From Halichondria panicea (lineage: Eukaryota > Porifera > Demospongiae > Suberitida > Halichondriidae), in contig NC_087389.1 in assembly GCF_963675165.1 (NCBI RefSeq), positions 6,062,621 through 6,126,620 of the forward strand: a stretch of DNA of 64,000 nt. The letters run 5' to 3'. Numbering within the stretch: the stretch's first letter is position 1; each line of letters begins with the position of its first letter. The notes below the pieces were generated by a model that ran no database searches, was not told the origin of the DNA, and worked only from the letters and a program-made list of their open reading frames with translations. The position numbers were made by a program, and so were the translations under genes. This document shows, in pieces, positions 11,169-22,950 of this stretch.

Positions 11169-13899
11169 ACCGTACGTATATACCTCGCTTGCGCATAATG
11201 ACCAAGTAAAATAACTTATCCACTATACATGGAACCCCAACAGTAATTCCTTACTGGTATATTGATCACTCATTCTACACACAGGTTCCATTACAGGGGA
11301 CGATGGACCAGAGGGGGATAATACAAAGGTCAATTACAAAAATATGATACGCAAATAATTTGTTACTATTGTAGTACATATAATTTTCCTATAATAAAAG
11401 CTGCAAATATTTACGTATAGTGCTACATAACTACCGGAGTATTGCTGCTGATGTCTCTTTCCTTCAGTATCCATATCTCTCGTAACAGAGGAGGCTTCAC
11501 CTATAACAAAGGGAAACAAAATATTGCTGAACACTGCACTTACCAGAACTTTCGATAAACTTTAATTATAGTTGCAATTTACATGAAGGCAAAAACAGTA
11601 TGACTATTCCGTATCGTAATCTAATAAGTGATAGTAAAGCAATGTATGTCATGTACTTACCAGATTGTTGCTGCTGATCACTCAATGTCATCTTTGTACA
11701 CATGTCTCCCGTAATAGAGGATGATGCACCTAATTGAGGGGGAAAACAAAAAGGTAACTTTCAATTTTAAAAAACGACTGTACTCACCAGAACCTTCGCT
11801 ATTGTCCAGCCAGATTCTATGTTCATCACTGAGATCTCCCCACACACGTGTCTGAAGGGAGCACTTCCAAAACTTACAGCCACTCCGTTCGATCACATCA
11901 GCAAGGTGCAATTTGCCAGTGCTCTTCTTGCATGGGCAAAAGATGGCTGTCTTGGGTGTGTCGTTGTTGTAATGCAACACTGCACAGGACAATTTAATGC
12001 TGTGCAAAATTTCGTTTCGAATCATAGGGCATACTTCATTGCGAAGAGAAACAGGGACGTCGATATACACTTCCATATATGAGAAGGAGTCGATCAGAGT
12101 CACGGTGCACGGGAGATCGGAGATTTCGTACTGGATACAATTTTTAGCAAAAATGCTTGTTTCGCCTGAAGGGAGCAAAACTTTCCAGCCCACCCTCTTA
12201 ATCACGTCCACAACTAGACAGCAAAAGACTCCAGAGCGAATACACCCACTACGAAAGTAGATAGCGAGGGGCGCTATTGTGAAGGAGGAACGGATTTTAT
12301 CTAGCTCAGCAGGTGGGATGGATTTGAGTAGAGATGGCATAAAGAACTCGGCTTGGTGGAGAGTGGACTCCACTAGTGGAATGGGAGCAATCACGAGAAG
12401 CTCTTTCATGATCAACAGCATATCTTCTGGAGAAAAGATGCCTTTAACGTAATGCTTCTCAAAGAATTGTAGGAACTTTAAATTGATTATGCCTTCGTCT
12501 CGAAATCTCTTCCATTCAGCCTCGATCCCTCTTGTACTTAGAGTAGAGCGTGATTTGACTTCAGCATTCCTCAGGGAGATGGCGTGCTGTGAGAGCTCGG
12601 TGATCTTGTCTAGTGGAATCTGGGCATCCACAAACACTGTGTTGGGGAGAATGGAGGGATAGTAGTGCGCTATACACACGTTGTCAAAGAAGACCAGAGC
12701 AGCTTCAAGATCTTGGAGCACATAACGAAATCGAGTGGCTAATCGGAGACATTCTTGCTTGCTCAGTACACCTCGCTCGAGAGTGGCAGATAAACTCTGG
12801 AGAAGTGAATCCAAGAAGGACCACCAGATGGGCATTTTGACTTGTAGCGGAATAGAACGCTCAACAGCTATTCTAATCCTATTGGCAGTGGCCAGTGAAT
12901 CATCATCTCGGCTGATCGTGTTGAGACCAAAAATCAGATTGTTCAACGCAAGATCGTTGTACACCAATAGCTTCTTGATATCGGGTGGCAGCATGTCGAG
13001 AATCTCTTGATTCCTCTTGATAAGAGTATCCAAACTCTTGAGCTGATCCAAGAATGTGCCCACAAATATCATTTTCGGCTTCTTGTCTTGTGAGGTATGG
13101 GACTCAATGGATCGAATGAGACTCTGAAGTGTCTCCCCGAGGGTCATGTGAGATGCATGAGGACTACCAACAAGCTGCCCATCCTTGTAGTACTCGTCAG
13201 AAGGGAAACTGGAGAGTTCGTCAATCAAACGCAGGACTATCAACGCCACCGAAATGTGCTTGATGAAGAGAGGGCTGATGTCGTGGAATTGCGGCTGGCC
13301 GCCGCAGTCGGTAACGTACACCCAGTTGGAATCAAACAGTTCTCCTTCTTGCTGGTCACTGCTCGACAGTTGGTCAGTTCCCTGTGTGGCTGGCTTCAGC
13401 TCTTCTGCCACACCACTCACTACACTCGCTATCACTTTATTGATAGCTCTGTCCAACTTTCTTGCAGAGCCAGAAATTGCGACGGAATCATTGCTCAATG
13501 AAGTCGATTTGAAACCAGAAATTGACTCATCAGAAACAGAAATTAGCTCGGTTGTGGTCATCTTCTTCAAGCTCTCGGCAACCCTTAATGCCGAGGATGA
13601 ATCAGTGCTTTCTTTTGGTAGCTTGGCGATGATTTGAGCTAGTAGCTTGCGCAGCTTTGGCTGAGACATCTCTTCCCAGCCTCTTCCAGTTGACCTGAAT
13701 TTTGTGTTGGACACAGGTCGAATGCGTACTGGATTTTCCATACAAGGAGTGCTGTCACGCTGTAGTGGAGGGGGCTTGTCAGTTAGCAGGTGCTTGAGGT
13801 TGGTCTTCCCTGTTCCCGCCGGTCCAAACACGAGCATGTTGACAATGTTGACCAAGACGTGTCCGTGCTTCATCCCCTCATCAAACAACCGCTTCGATT
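8850..13899 (-). CDS. Roc-COR-type GTPase with C-terminal DEATH domains (block X1)
   Basis: The main exon 11,788-13,899 (704 codons) starts at acceptor TGTTTAG, phase 1. It encodes a P-loop GPAGTGKTN (residues 26-34 of the exon), a switch-II-like DCGGQ (198-202), and VGTFLDQ (280-286) at the place of the base-recognition motif. A long COR-like helical region and a beta-rich C-terminal part follow. Four linker exons (11,661-11,729; 11,435-11,500; 10,545-10,616; 9,814-9,953) lead to a DEATH-domain exon (9,281-9,545; LGLTHPDLTNI...TWSLLSDGL) and a second, shorter DEATH-like exon (8,850-9,091; FRALVEIAIGLRRGD, stop). Phases are continuous. Roc-COR proteins are regulatory GTPases and DEATH domains assemble signalling complexes, so a cytosolic immune or cell-death role is inferred. 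The 5' exon before 13,899 was not found. A close paralogue is at 46,903-53,435. Confidence 0.7.
9814..11729 (-). other. Array of phase 1-1 linker exons (X1)
   Basis: Short exons between the COR part and the DEATH domains share the pattern SS-x-T ... DQQQ and keep phase 1 at both ends: 11,661-11,729 (69 nt), 11,435-11,500 (66 nt) and 10,545-10,616 (72 nt). The last, 9,814-9,953, changes phase. Each 1-1 exon can be skipped without frame loss. A fifth member near 11,255-11,310 has its acceptor changed from CTCAG (as in X2 at 50,852) to CTCTG and is probably dead. Confidence 0.6.
11119..11163. repeat. (CA)n microsatellite in intron
   Basis: CA tract, shorter in the X2 counterpart (50,681-50,712). 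Confidence 0.85.
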
Positions 13900-13959
13900 C
13901 TAAACAGGATGTGTGAATGTAACTAACTATATGCAATACTTCAGAGCTAGGTGACAAGA

Positions 13960-16400
13960 TGGACTACCGTAGAAACTGGATTATTAGCGCATGCGCTCAT
14001 GCATGGGGTTAATAGTAGAGCTCTATATTCTTATATTCGAGAATGCGCCTATAATGCAGTCATATTCTAGCCCCACCCATGCAGTAACCAGATGTCTCTG
14101 TGACGAGCGATGTTTCGTGGCAAGCTAACTCGATCTATATCATTATGTTACAGTTTATTTTACACTTCATTTTAAATTCATATCATAATTTTATTATAAA
14201 AATATTCATATTGACCAAGAACTTGGAACAAAAGGACGTCTCATATTCTCTCAGCATGATCAGACAAGGTAGTCCTTCCAGATGGATATCACCAGCTATA
14301 ATTATAGCTACCATGCACTGTACAAGCTAGCTCATAGGAATCAATTCAAAATGTTCACCAAATAATTATTATTATCTTTCGCATGCCATGTAAACGTAGC
14401 GGGTCATTTTCGTGGGGTAAAAATTAGTTCAACTCGAACACGGTGATGTTCGTGAGTCAAAATGTTCATTGCCTGCACTGCATTGCATGCGTTCCAGTAA
14501 ACCACGCCTAGGTCAGCTTGCCCACGAAAATAATTAATTACCCACAAAAATTATCCGCTATGATTATATTTGATGTTAAAGTCTCCCACTCCCACACGCC
14601 TCAGGGTTAATTGTATTGACATTCTGCGCAACCAAGACAGTGTGAAAACACAATACAATAACAGTACTTGTGATCACACATACATGTTGTAATGTAAACA
14701 AAATTACATCAAATCATACGTAACTTGGTGCATGTACAATAGAGTACATTGAGTGTGGAAGGCAACTAGGTAGCTCTAGTTATACAATAGAAAAGCATTT
14801 AATGGAAGGACCGGCATCGATCTGCTACAAACAATGGATATAGCAGCTGTACGTACATAAACCTTTAAAGCTTGCTAAGTGAGTGACCCACCAATGACAG
14901 GGAATGTGGCTGATCATTACAGGAATGTGCTATGAATGAATTAACATGATGATGTCACTAAGTACACAGTACAACGTTACCAACCCAATCACTCAATCAC
15001 AGTGACGGTACATGTATGTGTGCATATATTGATGCAATGTCCGATAAACAGTATCCATAATTAATTATAACACATGTACCACAGTGTGTGGAATATAGTC
15101 AAAGGAACAATGCTCTAGCTTGATCAAACCAGGACCACATGGAAGGGAGTAAGCAACTAATACACACCATATAAATACATGTCAGGTATGTCAAACACAC
15201 TTGTAGTATTGTAATTTGTGTGTGTTGACCAAGGCTAGGCGGGCTACATATATTAAGTCTACGCATGTGCTTGTGCAATTAATCCATGATTTGAGTGGTT
15301 GTATACAAACCTTATTAAGGTAATGAAAGAGGTGAAGCCAACAGTTTAATAAGAGCGGGATTACCAACATTGAAACATTGAGACAGCTCACAACAGCTGT
15401 AGGTACACACTACATGTATACAGTAGAGGACAAATTAAAGTTTATGATGTGTTTGTTAACCCGAGGCACTCCACGGGCTATAGTAGTCAATCTGTGTGTC
15501 TGTGGATATGAGTCTATACTCACCCGGATGTGATAGCACTGTATTGGTACCATGGATAGCCTCAACACAACAAGGTTTTATAATATTAAAGGTTAAAGCT
15601 TTGTTGTCGAGCAAAAGCTAAAAAGCATGAACTGCACTGCAAGTTGGCCTAGATATACACGTGACTTTGACTCGAGGCTGTAAACGTATAGACCTCAAAC
15701 TAACACCGAGGGTTTGCACTTCAGTTTGATTCTGTTGCACAAACAAAATAATTGTTTTTGTGCATGTGCGCTCAAGCTTGCAATATATAGGTACTGAGAG
15801 CAAAAACATTTTAACTTTCCTCGTAAATAATTGGAAAATGCAGAGCGGGATTACAAACATTGTACAATGGATTTTGTACGTACAGTCTACTAATAACTAT
15901 AGTCACGGTAGAGGACAAATTAACGTTTCTGTTCTGTTTGCATATAATTATAGTCTCTGCGTTTGTGTTGATTCTGTTGCACAAGCCAGTGGGAAATGCA
16001 GTAGCTAGGAAGGTACTGAGAGCGAGCGGAAAACATTTGAACGCCCAAGCACAGGAAGCCACACCCACTTTCCTGCGCATGACAGGTGTGGTCACTAAAC
16101 GTACAAAAGCTCAATCTGAATACCTAGTGCTGCTCACTGCTTATGAATAGCTCCACTTTAGCTTATACTATAAGGCCTAGAGGGGTGCTCATCTCATAGC
16201 TGGATAAGCAAAACAATTGTTTTTGTGCATGTGCAATCAAGCTTGCAATATCAAACCACTAATCATATTCATAGTAATTAAGGCTGATAATGTAAACACA
16301 GTAATCACTAAACTATGCACAGGTGGTACAGTCAAATTCCTCAGTCACCAGATATTCCAGTTATATGGTACTATATGCGAACGAAACAGAAACTTTAATT
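13960..16400. other. Intergenic part of X1, no gene seen
   Basis: 13,960-14,640 and about 15,800-16,400 match X2 (53,500-54,300 and 54,890-55,560). 14,640-15,800 is unique to X1. I see no convincing exon. A phrase TTGTTTTTGTGCATGTGC is duplicated at about 15,750 and 16,215. Confidence 0.5.
14393..14560. mobile_element. CCGTATAGC-family MITE (diverged)
   Basis: GTAGCGGGTCATTTTCGTGG at the left and CCACAAAAATTATCCGCTA at the right form inverted termini. Same insertion in X2 at 53,942-54,123. Confidence 0.6.
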
Positions 16401-16479
16401 TGGCAAGTTGCTACAGGTACGAGTGATTGCAACTATGAGCATCAACACTCACTGTACTATAAAGTTCCTTGCTCCCCTC

Positions 16480-18253
16480 ACCTTCCTTTCTCTGTCTTTC
16501 TGGTCTTCCTCGTATCTCAGCAATCTTAGCAGTAGGACACGGACATGTAGAGAAATGAACATGTTCAAATACAGGAATGCATTCACACATGTATACATCA
16601 ATTATTGCAAGTACACGTCTGTACAGCATGAAACTATCAAGAGCAGTACCAATCCTAAATAAAGCCACACAATTTCTGCCTTCATGCAGTAGTACATGTA
16701 CACAAGTCAGTCTAGTTTGCCATTAAATATATAATGCTCAGCTAACGCATACTGACAATAATAAACTCACGTCCTGTTGTTGAGTAACAGTCCACAGAGG
16801 GTACATGTGAGGAGAGAGGGATATGAACACACTGGCTAGTACACACATAGGTACTTAGTACTAGCAATGGCAGATAATGGAAGGGTCAGTGGGTGGGTCA
16901 GTGGAACGGACGGTAAACTGTACAACAAGCATCTTACATGTGCAACTTTGATACGTATGATTTTGTTTGTCGTACAATACAACACATGCACACACACACA
17001 CAATCACAACATACCTCAATGAAACCCTGAGACACATCAAATGGTACATGTGAGGGAGAGATTTAATCTTAACACACATACAAGACATCAGATCAGTTGA
17101 ACGCTGGTGTGTATGGGACTGACTACACATAGCAACAAGTGGAATACATCTAGACCTAAGAAGCTCACCTTCTACAGTAGTCCAAATCAGTGTGAGGTCC
17201 AACATAGGAATGAGTGTGTACATGGGAAGAGACAAACACGATAATGTACCAACTTAGATGAATATTCTATGAACCAACAAAAGTATTAAAAGTACAATCT
17301 AATAAGTTTTGTAGTTGGCAATATGCAAATTGAGAGATAAAGACATTTTACGATTTCCTACAATTAGTGTAGGAGTTCCTATAGTAACCATTAAAATTAG
17401 TGTACACGTGCAAACACAACTTACATACTGTTGATCCAGAGAGGGAGAGTCCACAGGGCAAACACGTGGGAAGATAGTAAATGAATGATTACGAGGTTGA
17501 ATGTGATCATACTAAATATTTCCCTATATAACACTATGGCACTGCACACACACAAGAGTAATAATGGGGAAGTAGAAACATCACAGAATATGCAACGGAC
17601 ACTAAATACTCTGACAACACACACCAACTTACAGCCTGTTGTTTCAGAGGGTCAGTCAAAGGTGAGGTGGAGATGCATGAAATGGAAGGAAGAGAACATT
17701 AGTGCAGTGATACAGTACACTAGTGATTGCATGACACAGGGGAGGGGAAACAATTGTGGGCAGCCAAACATGCAGACTGAAACACTTGATTAACCATGCA
17801 TACTTTCAGGTACTACTATACGAGTAGATCTACTGGTCTCAATTAAGGAATAGTATCACATTCAGTTATCCGTATGTGCTCTTCTTTACACTGTCTACCT
17901 CCTAACAACAAGTGCTCAGAGCACAAGCATGTCAGCTTGGTAGAATGTGATTGCACACAACGTACCTCAATGGCGCTCTGTTGTCCATCCAGAGAGAGTG
18001 GTACATGTGGAGAGAACAACAACATGAGATAAAACACCTCACACTGACAGGGTAGAGTGTAGGCACTATACTGTGATGAATGAATGATGCCAAGTGTGTT
18101 TATGGGTGGTCAACAAGTACATCTAGGCACTAGGAGAATGCACTGATCATTGAGTATCTATCTATCATGTGAATATCATACCCTGTCATAATCGTTAAGT
18201 CCATCCATCAACTGTGGGGAACTAGCAGCATTCAGTGTTGTAGATTCAGCCAT
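16480..18253 (-). pseudogene. Microexon-array gene, X1 copy (3' part deleted)
   Basis: First exon 18,182-18,253 (72 nt, starts MAESTTLNAASSPQL, donor GTATGA). It is followed by phase-0 microexons 17,966-17,977 (SAIE), 17,633-17,635 (A), 17,425-17,427 (Y), 17,169-17,171 (K), 17,015-17,026 (GFIE) and 16,771-16,773 (D). Each lies between a CAG or TAG acceptor and a strong donor. A deletion of about 1 kb relative to X2 removes three more microexons, a 42-nt exon and most of the coiled-coil exon; only codons for IAEIRGRPERQRKE remain near 16,490-16,540. I do not recognise the protein. The copy looks truncated, yet its splice signals are intact and its microexon codons differ from X2 (see findings). 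Confidence 0.5.
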
Positions 18254-18493
18254 TATCAATCTCAAATATTATTAGTTCTTTGTTGTTCAAGGGCTGTTTC
18301 AACAAAGAGGGGCGTAGCTTGTAGGTTAAATGAGGGATTTTCCCACAGCATCCAATTATGTAAGGGAATTTCCCAGCAAGGAATTTGCAAAACATTAAAA
18401 TTAATTGTAGACCACAGTGAATAATTGATCACTTGAGGACAACACAAAATGAATGAGGTATAATTATACAAAAACAAAGTGTGTAAATTATGT

Positions 18494-18591
18494 TCAGTTC
18501 AAGTCCAGGAAGCAGCTGTCACAGACTCTGACCAACTTCTTTGAGGAGGGCAGCTGGGTGCTTTGTGAAGTGCACTGTTGGCAGAATATCA

Positions 18592-18593
<2 letters not shown>
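18494..18593 (-). pseudogene. Orphan EEA1-like FYVE last exon (copy 2)
   Basis: Same 100-nt terminal exon as 2,729-2,828, all four visible cysteines and the stop intact. It lies upstream (5') of the microexon gene's start codon on the same strand and so is not part of that gene. No companion exon carries the first half of the FYVE finger. Confidence 0.7.
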
Positions 18594-18642
<49 letters not shown>

Positions 18643-18676
18643 TGTGTGTGTGTGTGTGTGTGTGTGGGGGGGGGGG
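18594..18676. repeat. (GT)n microsatellite plus G run
   Basis: Uninterrupted GT tract abutting the FYVE acceptor, ending in a run of G. Flanking sequence beyond it is unique. Confidence 0.9.
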
Positions 18677-19169
18677 ATCCATTAATTAATGAATGTCTGA
18701 ACATACGTAACAGTACATACATGACTGTACATGTAGACACGGCTTATAATAAGCATCTGTTGGAATCTACAGGTAGGCAGTGGTATCCATTAGTATGTGT
18801 TACTGAGGTATGCACTAGAATAGCCTAGCGTATATAGACTAACAGGGAATTAGTATCTGTGAGGTATGCAACGGAATAATACCCCATTTAGCAAACAGCC
18901 TTATTCTATACACTACTGCAATTACAGCTAAAGCAGAACAGGGAGTTAGATACGTGTGCAATCCTGTACAATGGTAACAAGTATACAAACAATTTATTTT
19001 AGAGACAAATTGGCCAAGAAACAATTTTAGAGAGCCAAGGAACAATGTAGGGCCGATACAAGGATTGTTGTCATAGCAACAATGAGAATTGCCCGATAGT
19101 GTTAGCTAGTACCAGCCAATCAGCTGATAGCGTTCTGAAACATTGTCGAATAAGTACACGCCCACTCAC
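18677..19169. other. Gene-free stretch
   Basis: No exon, repeat array or RNA gene recognised. Confidence 0.4.
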
Positions 19170-19246
19170 CCACGCAGCTGTTCTCCTCCATCCTGTAGCC
19201 ACTCTTACACTCATCACAGCCCTCGCTCCAGAGCAGCTCAGCTCCG
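19170..19246 (-). pseudogene. Orphan CRELD-type furin-repeat exon
   Basis: A 77-nt exon between acceptor CACAG and donor GTGAGTGG reading EGCDECKSGYRMEENSCV. The spacing of cysteines and the xxCxxCxxGY core are those of the furin-like repeats that precede calcium-binding EGF domains in CRELD proteins, ER or secreted chaperone-like proteins. No other CRELD exon is adjacent; a different pair is at 32,625-32,851. Probably a displaced fragment. Confidence 0.5.
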
Positions 19247-19281
<35 letters not shown>

Positions 19282-19560
19282 TCCTAAAATCCTTATCATT
19301 ACCACAACACCACCATAGAATGTTGCTATTCTAACAACATCCTGAGCAATGATGGCTTCCAGAACTTGTATGGTACTTTTTGAGGGCTAATATTTTCTGG
19401 CTAATCTGCGAGATAAAATTAGACCCTCGACAATTCCCCGTTATAAGGTGGTATCAATGGTAGATGCTCTTATCTACTCTTGGTGGTATGGAAACTCACA
19501 TACAAATTATGGTAAGGATTTAAAGTAGAGAATGGGCTGGGACTAGCTTGCATATACAAG
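19247..19560. repeat. GT tract plus 290-bp dispersed repeat
   Basis: Intron-side sequence of the CRELD exon, duplicated at 4,136-4,445. Confidence 0.8.
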
Positions 19561-19879
19561 CAGATATACCTGTATAGCTACTAATCTGTCCACTGCATGT
19601 ATGGAAAGCAGTGTGAAGGCTGAACAGCATGCAAGTCTCAGCATAAAGCGTTAATTGGTAGATCCCCAGTGTTCTATGAGTTCCCATAGTCTAGTTCTAG
19701 AAGCCATCATTGCTCTTCTTATTTATAACTATACTACATGCATGTACATGTATTTATACTATTTGCATAGCAACATTGTATGGTGGTTTGTGGTAATGAA
19801 GTGAATGATTTAGCAAGGTCTGTGCTAACATAGGGATTGGAAACGGAAGCAAGGTCTGTGCAAACAGCTGATAGTGAAC

Positions 19880-20720
19880 ACCTAGTAGCACTCACTGTAC
19901 CTGTAGTCCTGCCTGCAGCTGTTGGGTCTGTCCTGCCAGACAAGAGCTCTCTCCGGTCGTCCTCACTATCCTGTGGGGGTGTGTGTGGGGGGGTGTGAAG
20001 GTTACCAATTATGTGACCATCAACGATTCATGGACTAGTACCGTATAGTTGGTTATTTTCGAGGCACAAAAACAGGCAGGCTGGTAAAAAATTAAATTAA
20101 AAGGGAGATCGAGTTTTTAGATGTTTCTGCACGTAGAGAATTTGTTAGGCTTCCCCAAACTACGTTGTGGTAACTAATAAGCCTTATAAGGAAGTAACAG
20201 TAGTTGTTGGGGTTCACAAAAGGGACCCATGAAACTTGTAAAACAGGGAAGCTAAAGCTGCACTCACTGTACCTGTAGTCCTGCCTGCAGCTGTTGGGTC
20301 TGTCCTGCCAGACAAGAGCTCTCTTGTATCAGCTCCGGTCCTCCTCACTATCCTGTGGGGGTGTGTAAGGTGTGTGTGTGTGTGTGGGGGGTGTGTGGAG
20401 TGTGTGGGGGTGTAAAGTCTGTGGGGTGTGGAGTGTGTGGAGTGTGTGAAGGTTACAAATTATATGACAGATTTTCATCAACGATTCATGGACCAGTAAA
20501 AAATAAAAATTAAGAGGGAGGTTTGGTTAATTTCAAGGCACGAAATGTTTGAGGTTTTCGAGGATTGACACAGAAACAGGCAGGCTGGTAAAAATTAAAT
20601 TAAAAGGGACATTGAGTTTTTAGATAGTTAGGCTTCCCTGAACATGTTGTGGTAACTAATAAGCCTTATAAGGAAGTAACAGTAGCTGTTGGGTTCACAA
20701 ACGAACCCATGAAACTTGTA
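19880..20720 (-). repeat. Imperfect tandem duplication (~380 bp) carrying a small exon
   Basis: The segment 19,880-20,230 recurs at about 20,262-20,720. Each unit contains a possible minus-strand exon following CCCACAG. In the first unit it reads DSEDDRRELLSGRTDPTAA with a GTACAG donor. In the second an inserted 12-nt phrase (TTGTATCAGCTC) changes the reading. The protein is not recognised; the exon call is weak, the duplication is clear. Confidence 0.6.
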
Positions 20721-20875
20721 GCTTGTAAAACAGCTGCATTTCTAACATCTTTATTAGGTACAATAGTACAGCACTCACTGATCTAAGCACATCATTAGAT
20801 AGACCAATAATTCAAGCCCAAGCCAGGCCAAGCGCAAGCCAAGCGCAATTCAAGAGTGGTGTTATGTAGACTCAC

Positions 20876-21576
20876 CGAGGCTTGTGACAGATCATCTGCT
20901 TCAAAGATGAGGTTCATACAGTTGCTCATTTGAATGATCTCCCCCGACATGAGACACAGCTTCTTGTTGTCATCCGGTACAGTGTTCATGGACTCCATCC
21001 ACAGAGTGTCTATAGGACCATCAAACACCACCCACTTACTGTCATCATTTTGTGCAGGTGCAAACTCCCTACACACACAGATATAAGCACTGATCAACCA
21101 CGCAATGATACGTACGTAGCTATCAAAATGGCTGTAAAAAGCGCAAGGCTATTATATACTTTGCTTTTGCTAAAATTGCCGGATTTCTACTAATCACAAA
21201 ACTTACATCTACATGTAAGCACACCATTGGAAAGGTTGTTCTCAGAGCTAGCAATTAGATTTGAAATTAGAGAATTTAAACAAAAATTACAGGCTACCAA
21301 AAACAGCTGAATTGTTGAAAAGCTATAAGCCTTGTGCTTTTGTTACAATAGAGCGCAACTATATATGCACAGGCTTAGGCTCACCTGAATGTGTTGGCTA
21401 CCACACCATAAGTCCACTCGTGTGACACAGGGTCAAACTGACCAAACAGTTGACCCCTAGTGACAGCCTTGGGGTTGATGACTGTCTTGTTCTCTTCCAT
21501 CTGTCCCCTCTCATTGAGTAGTGTGAGTGTGTCAGCTAGTACATGTACCTCTAGGACCTTGGTCTTGCCTGGTGTG

Positions 21577-21614
<38 letters not shown>

Positions 21615-22160
21615 GGCGTGTGTGTGTGTGTGTGCGTGTGTGTGTGTGTGTGTGTGGGGGGTTACTACAGTAGATGAATAGCAATGGTATTGTATATAGG
21701 AGGGAGGTTGTTAAACACTTTAAATTACACTACAACATGACCTTAGAAAGTACAAGTGGTACTGGGGCTCTTTAAACGGCCATATTAAACTTTAGTAGTG
21801 AGTATACAGTACAGTGGGTTGTACCAGTCGATAGGTCATGACAATCTTGACAGCCAGATTACGAGCATCCACAAAACCATAAGAGTAGAGAGAGATCTCT
21901 CCAATCATGGCATAGTCTGGCACCATCATGGCCACTGTACGAAACAACACCTACAGAGAGAAATATTGAAATGCATAGAGGCTAAATAGAAAGTACCGAT
22001 AGTTACCTTTAGATTGTCTGGTAGCTCAGAGCGGCCAGCATAACCTGGGTTCATGGTTCATGGTGATGCAGACAAAGCACGATGGACGCAGGTTCAGAGT
22101 AGTGCCCTCAAATACAAATGTCTTTAGATGAGTTTTCACTGCTCTCAAGATGGACAAAAT
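20876..22160 (-). pseudogene. Dynein heavy chain fragment (AAA1-AAA2 region)
   Basis: Four exons: about 22,007-22,160 (KTFVFEGTTLNLRPS, then GYAGRSELPDNLK), 21,825-21,950 ([20 protein letters not shown]), 21,385-21,568 ([20 protein letters not shown]) and 20,876-21,068 ([33 protein letters not shown]). These are highly conserved segments of the AAA1 and AAA2 modules of dynein motors, probably an axonemal type. In the first exon ATGAACC is tandemly duplicated, shifting the frame in the middle of the conserved ITMNPGYAG motif. The exons normally between the second and third segments, including the AAA2 Walker A, and everything further 3' are missing. A gene fragment, not a working motor. Confidence 0.8.
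21569..21661. repeat. (GT)n microsatellite
   Basis: GT/GC tract abutting the acceptor of the third dynein exon. The expected preceding exons are missing beyond it. Confidence 0.9.
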
Positions 22161-22237
22161 GTATAGAGTAATTATAGGGATTGTTGAACGGCCATAATAA
22201 TTATAATTTTTTTTTTATATAGATAATAAAATTATAC

Positions 22238-22585
22238 TACCGTAAGACCTTGATTTAAGGCGACCCTCCAAATATGCGACACCCAAGAGCTTCAGCAATT
22301 TTCTGACCTCTAAAAGTAGCGACAGCTAAGTTGATAATTATTTTATAATGTCGCGTTCTAAATAGAGGTATAAACGTAGCCACTCCCTAGCCTCGATTGT
22401 AGCCTACTGGAAAATCAGTTTTTTTAAGCGGCCTGAAATCAAGGCAAGTAGACTCTGTAAAGTTACCTCCAATTAGATGAGACCCTCTAAATATGCGACA
22501 CCAGGGCTTCAATATAATTTTTCAACCTCCAAAAGATGCGACCTCTGGCTTCGTAATTATTAAAAAGTGTCGCGATCTTATGGTA
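22238..22585. mobile_element. MITE-like element
   Basis: Ends TACCGTAAGACC and GCGATCTTATGGTA are imperfect inverted repeats. The interior repeats AAATATGCGACACC. Partly overlaps a smaller inverted pair AGCCTCGATT / AATCAAGGC. Confidence 0.5.
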
Positions 22586-22599
22586 TGAACCTACAGCAT

Positions 22600-22679
22600 T
22601 TTCTAGGATGCTCCTCTCCTGGTCCTCCACTGACTTGTGATAGAGCTACTCACCACACAGCCTCATCTGACAACACACC
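22600..22679 (-). pseudogene. IMP4-like exon fragment (copy 2)
   Basis: Same exon as 34,436-34,544: QMRLCGE, an in-frame TAG, then LYHKSVEDQERSILE. Shares about 190 nt with the 34.5 kb copy (to about 22,790), including the flanking intron. Confidence 0.4.
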
Positions 22680-22854
22680 TGAAACAAGGGACAACAATTT
22701 GTTATAATTATGTTGGAGAACAATAAATACTGTAATAGTGCTGCTCACAAGCATCACTTACAGGAAGATAGACTCTTTAAGCCTGCACTCAGTATTGTAT
22801 TTATTCTTGCTTTTCTCTCGTTTCTGATCCACGTAGCACCAGCAAAAGTCAAAA

Positions 22855-22950
22855 GTAGGGAGGGAGGGGGAGAGGCTGGTGTTTTATTCATTTCCGTTTA
22901 CCCTAAAAAGGGAAATGAATAAAACACCAGCCCCGCCCCCTCCCACTAGA
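22855..22950. mobile_element. Palindromic fold-back element (copy 2)
   Basis: Arms GGCTGGTGTTTTATTCAT / ATGAATAAAACACCAGCC, as at 2,440-2,545. Confidence 0.7.

Noticed and set aside
11819-13637. Open frames antisense to the Roc-COR exon (and the same at 51,259-53,173)
   Set aside because: Shadows of a strongly coding exon; no matching domain.
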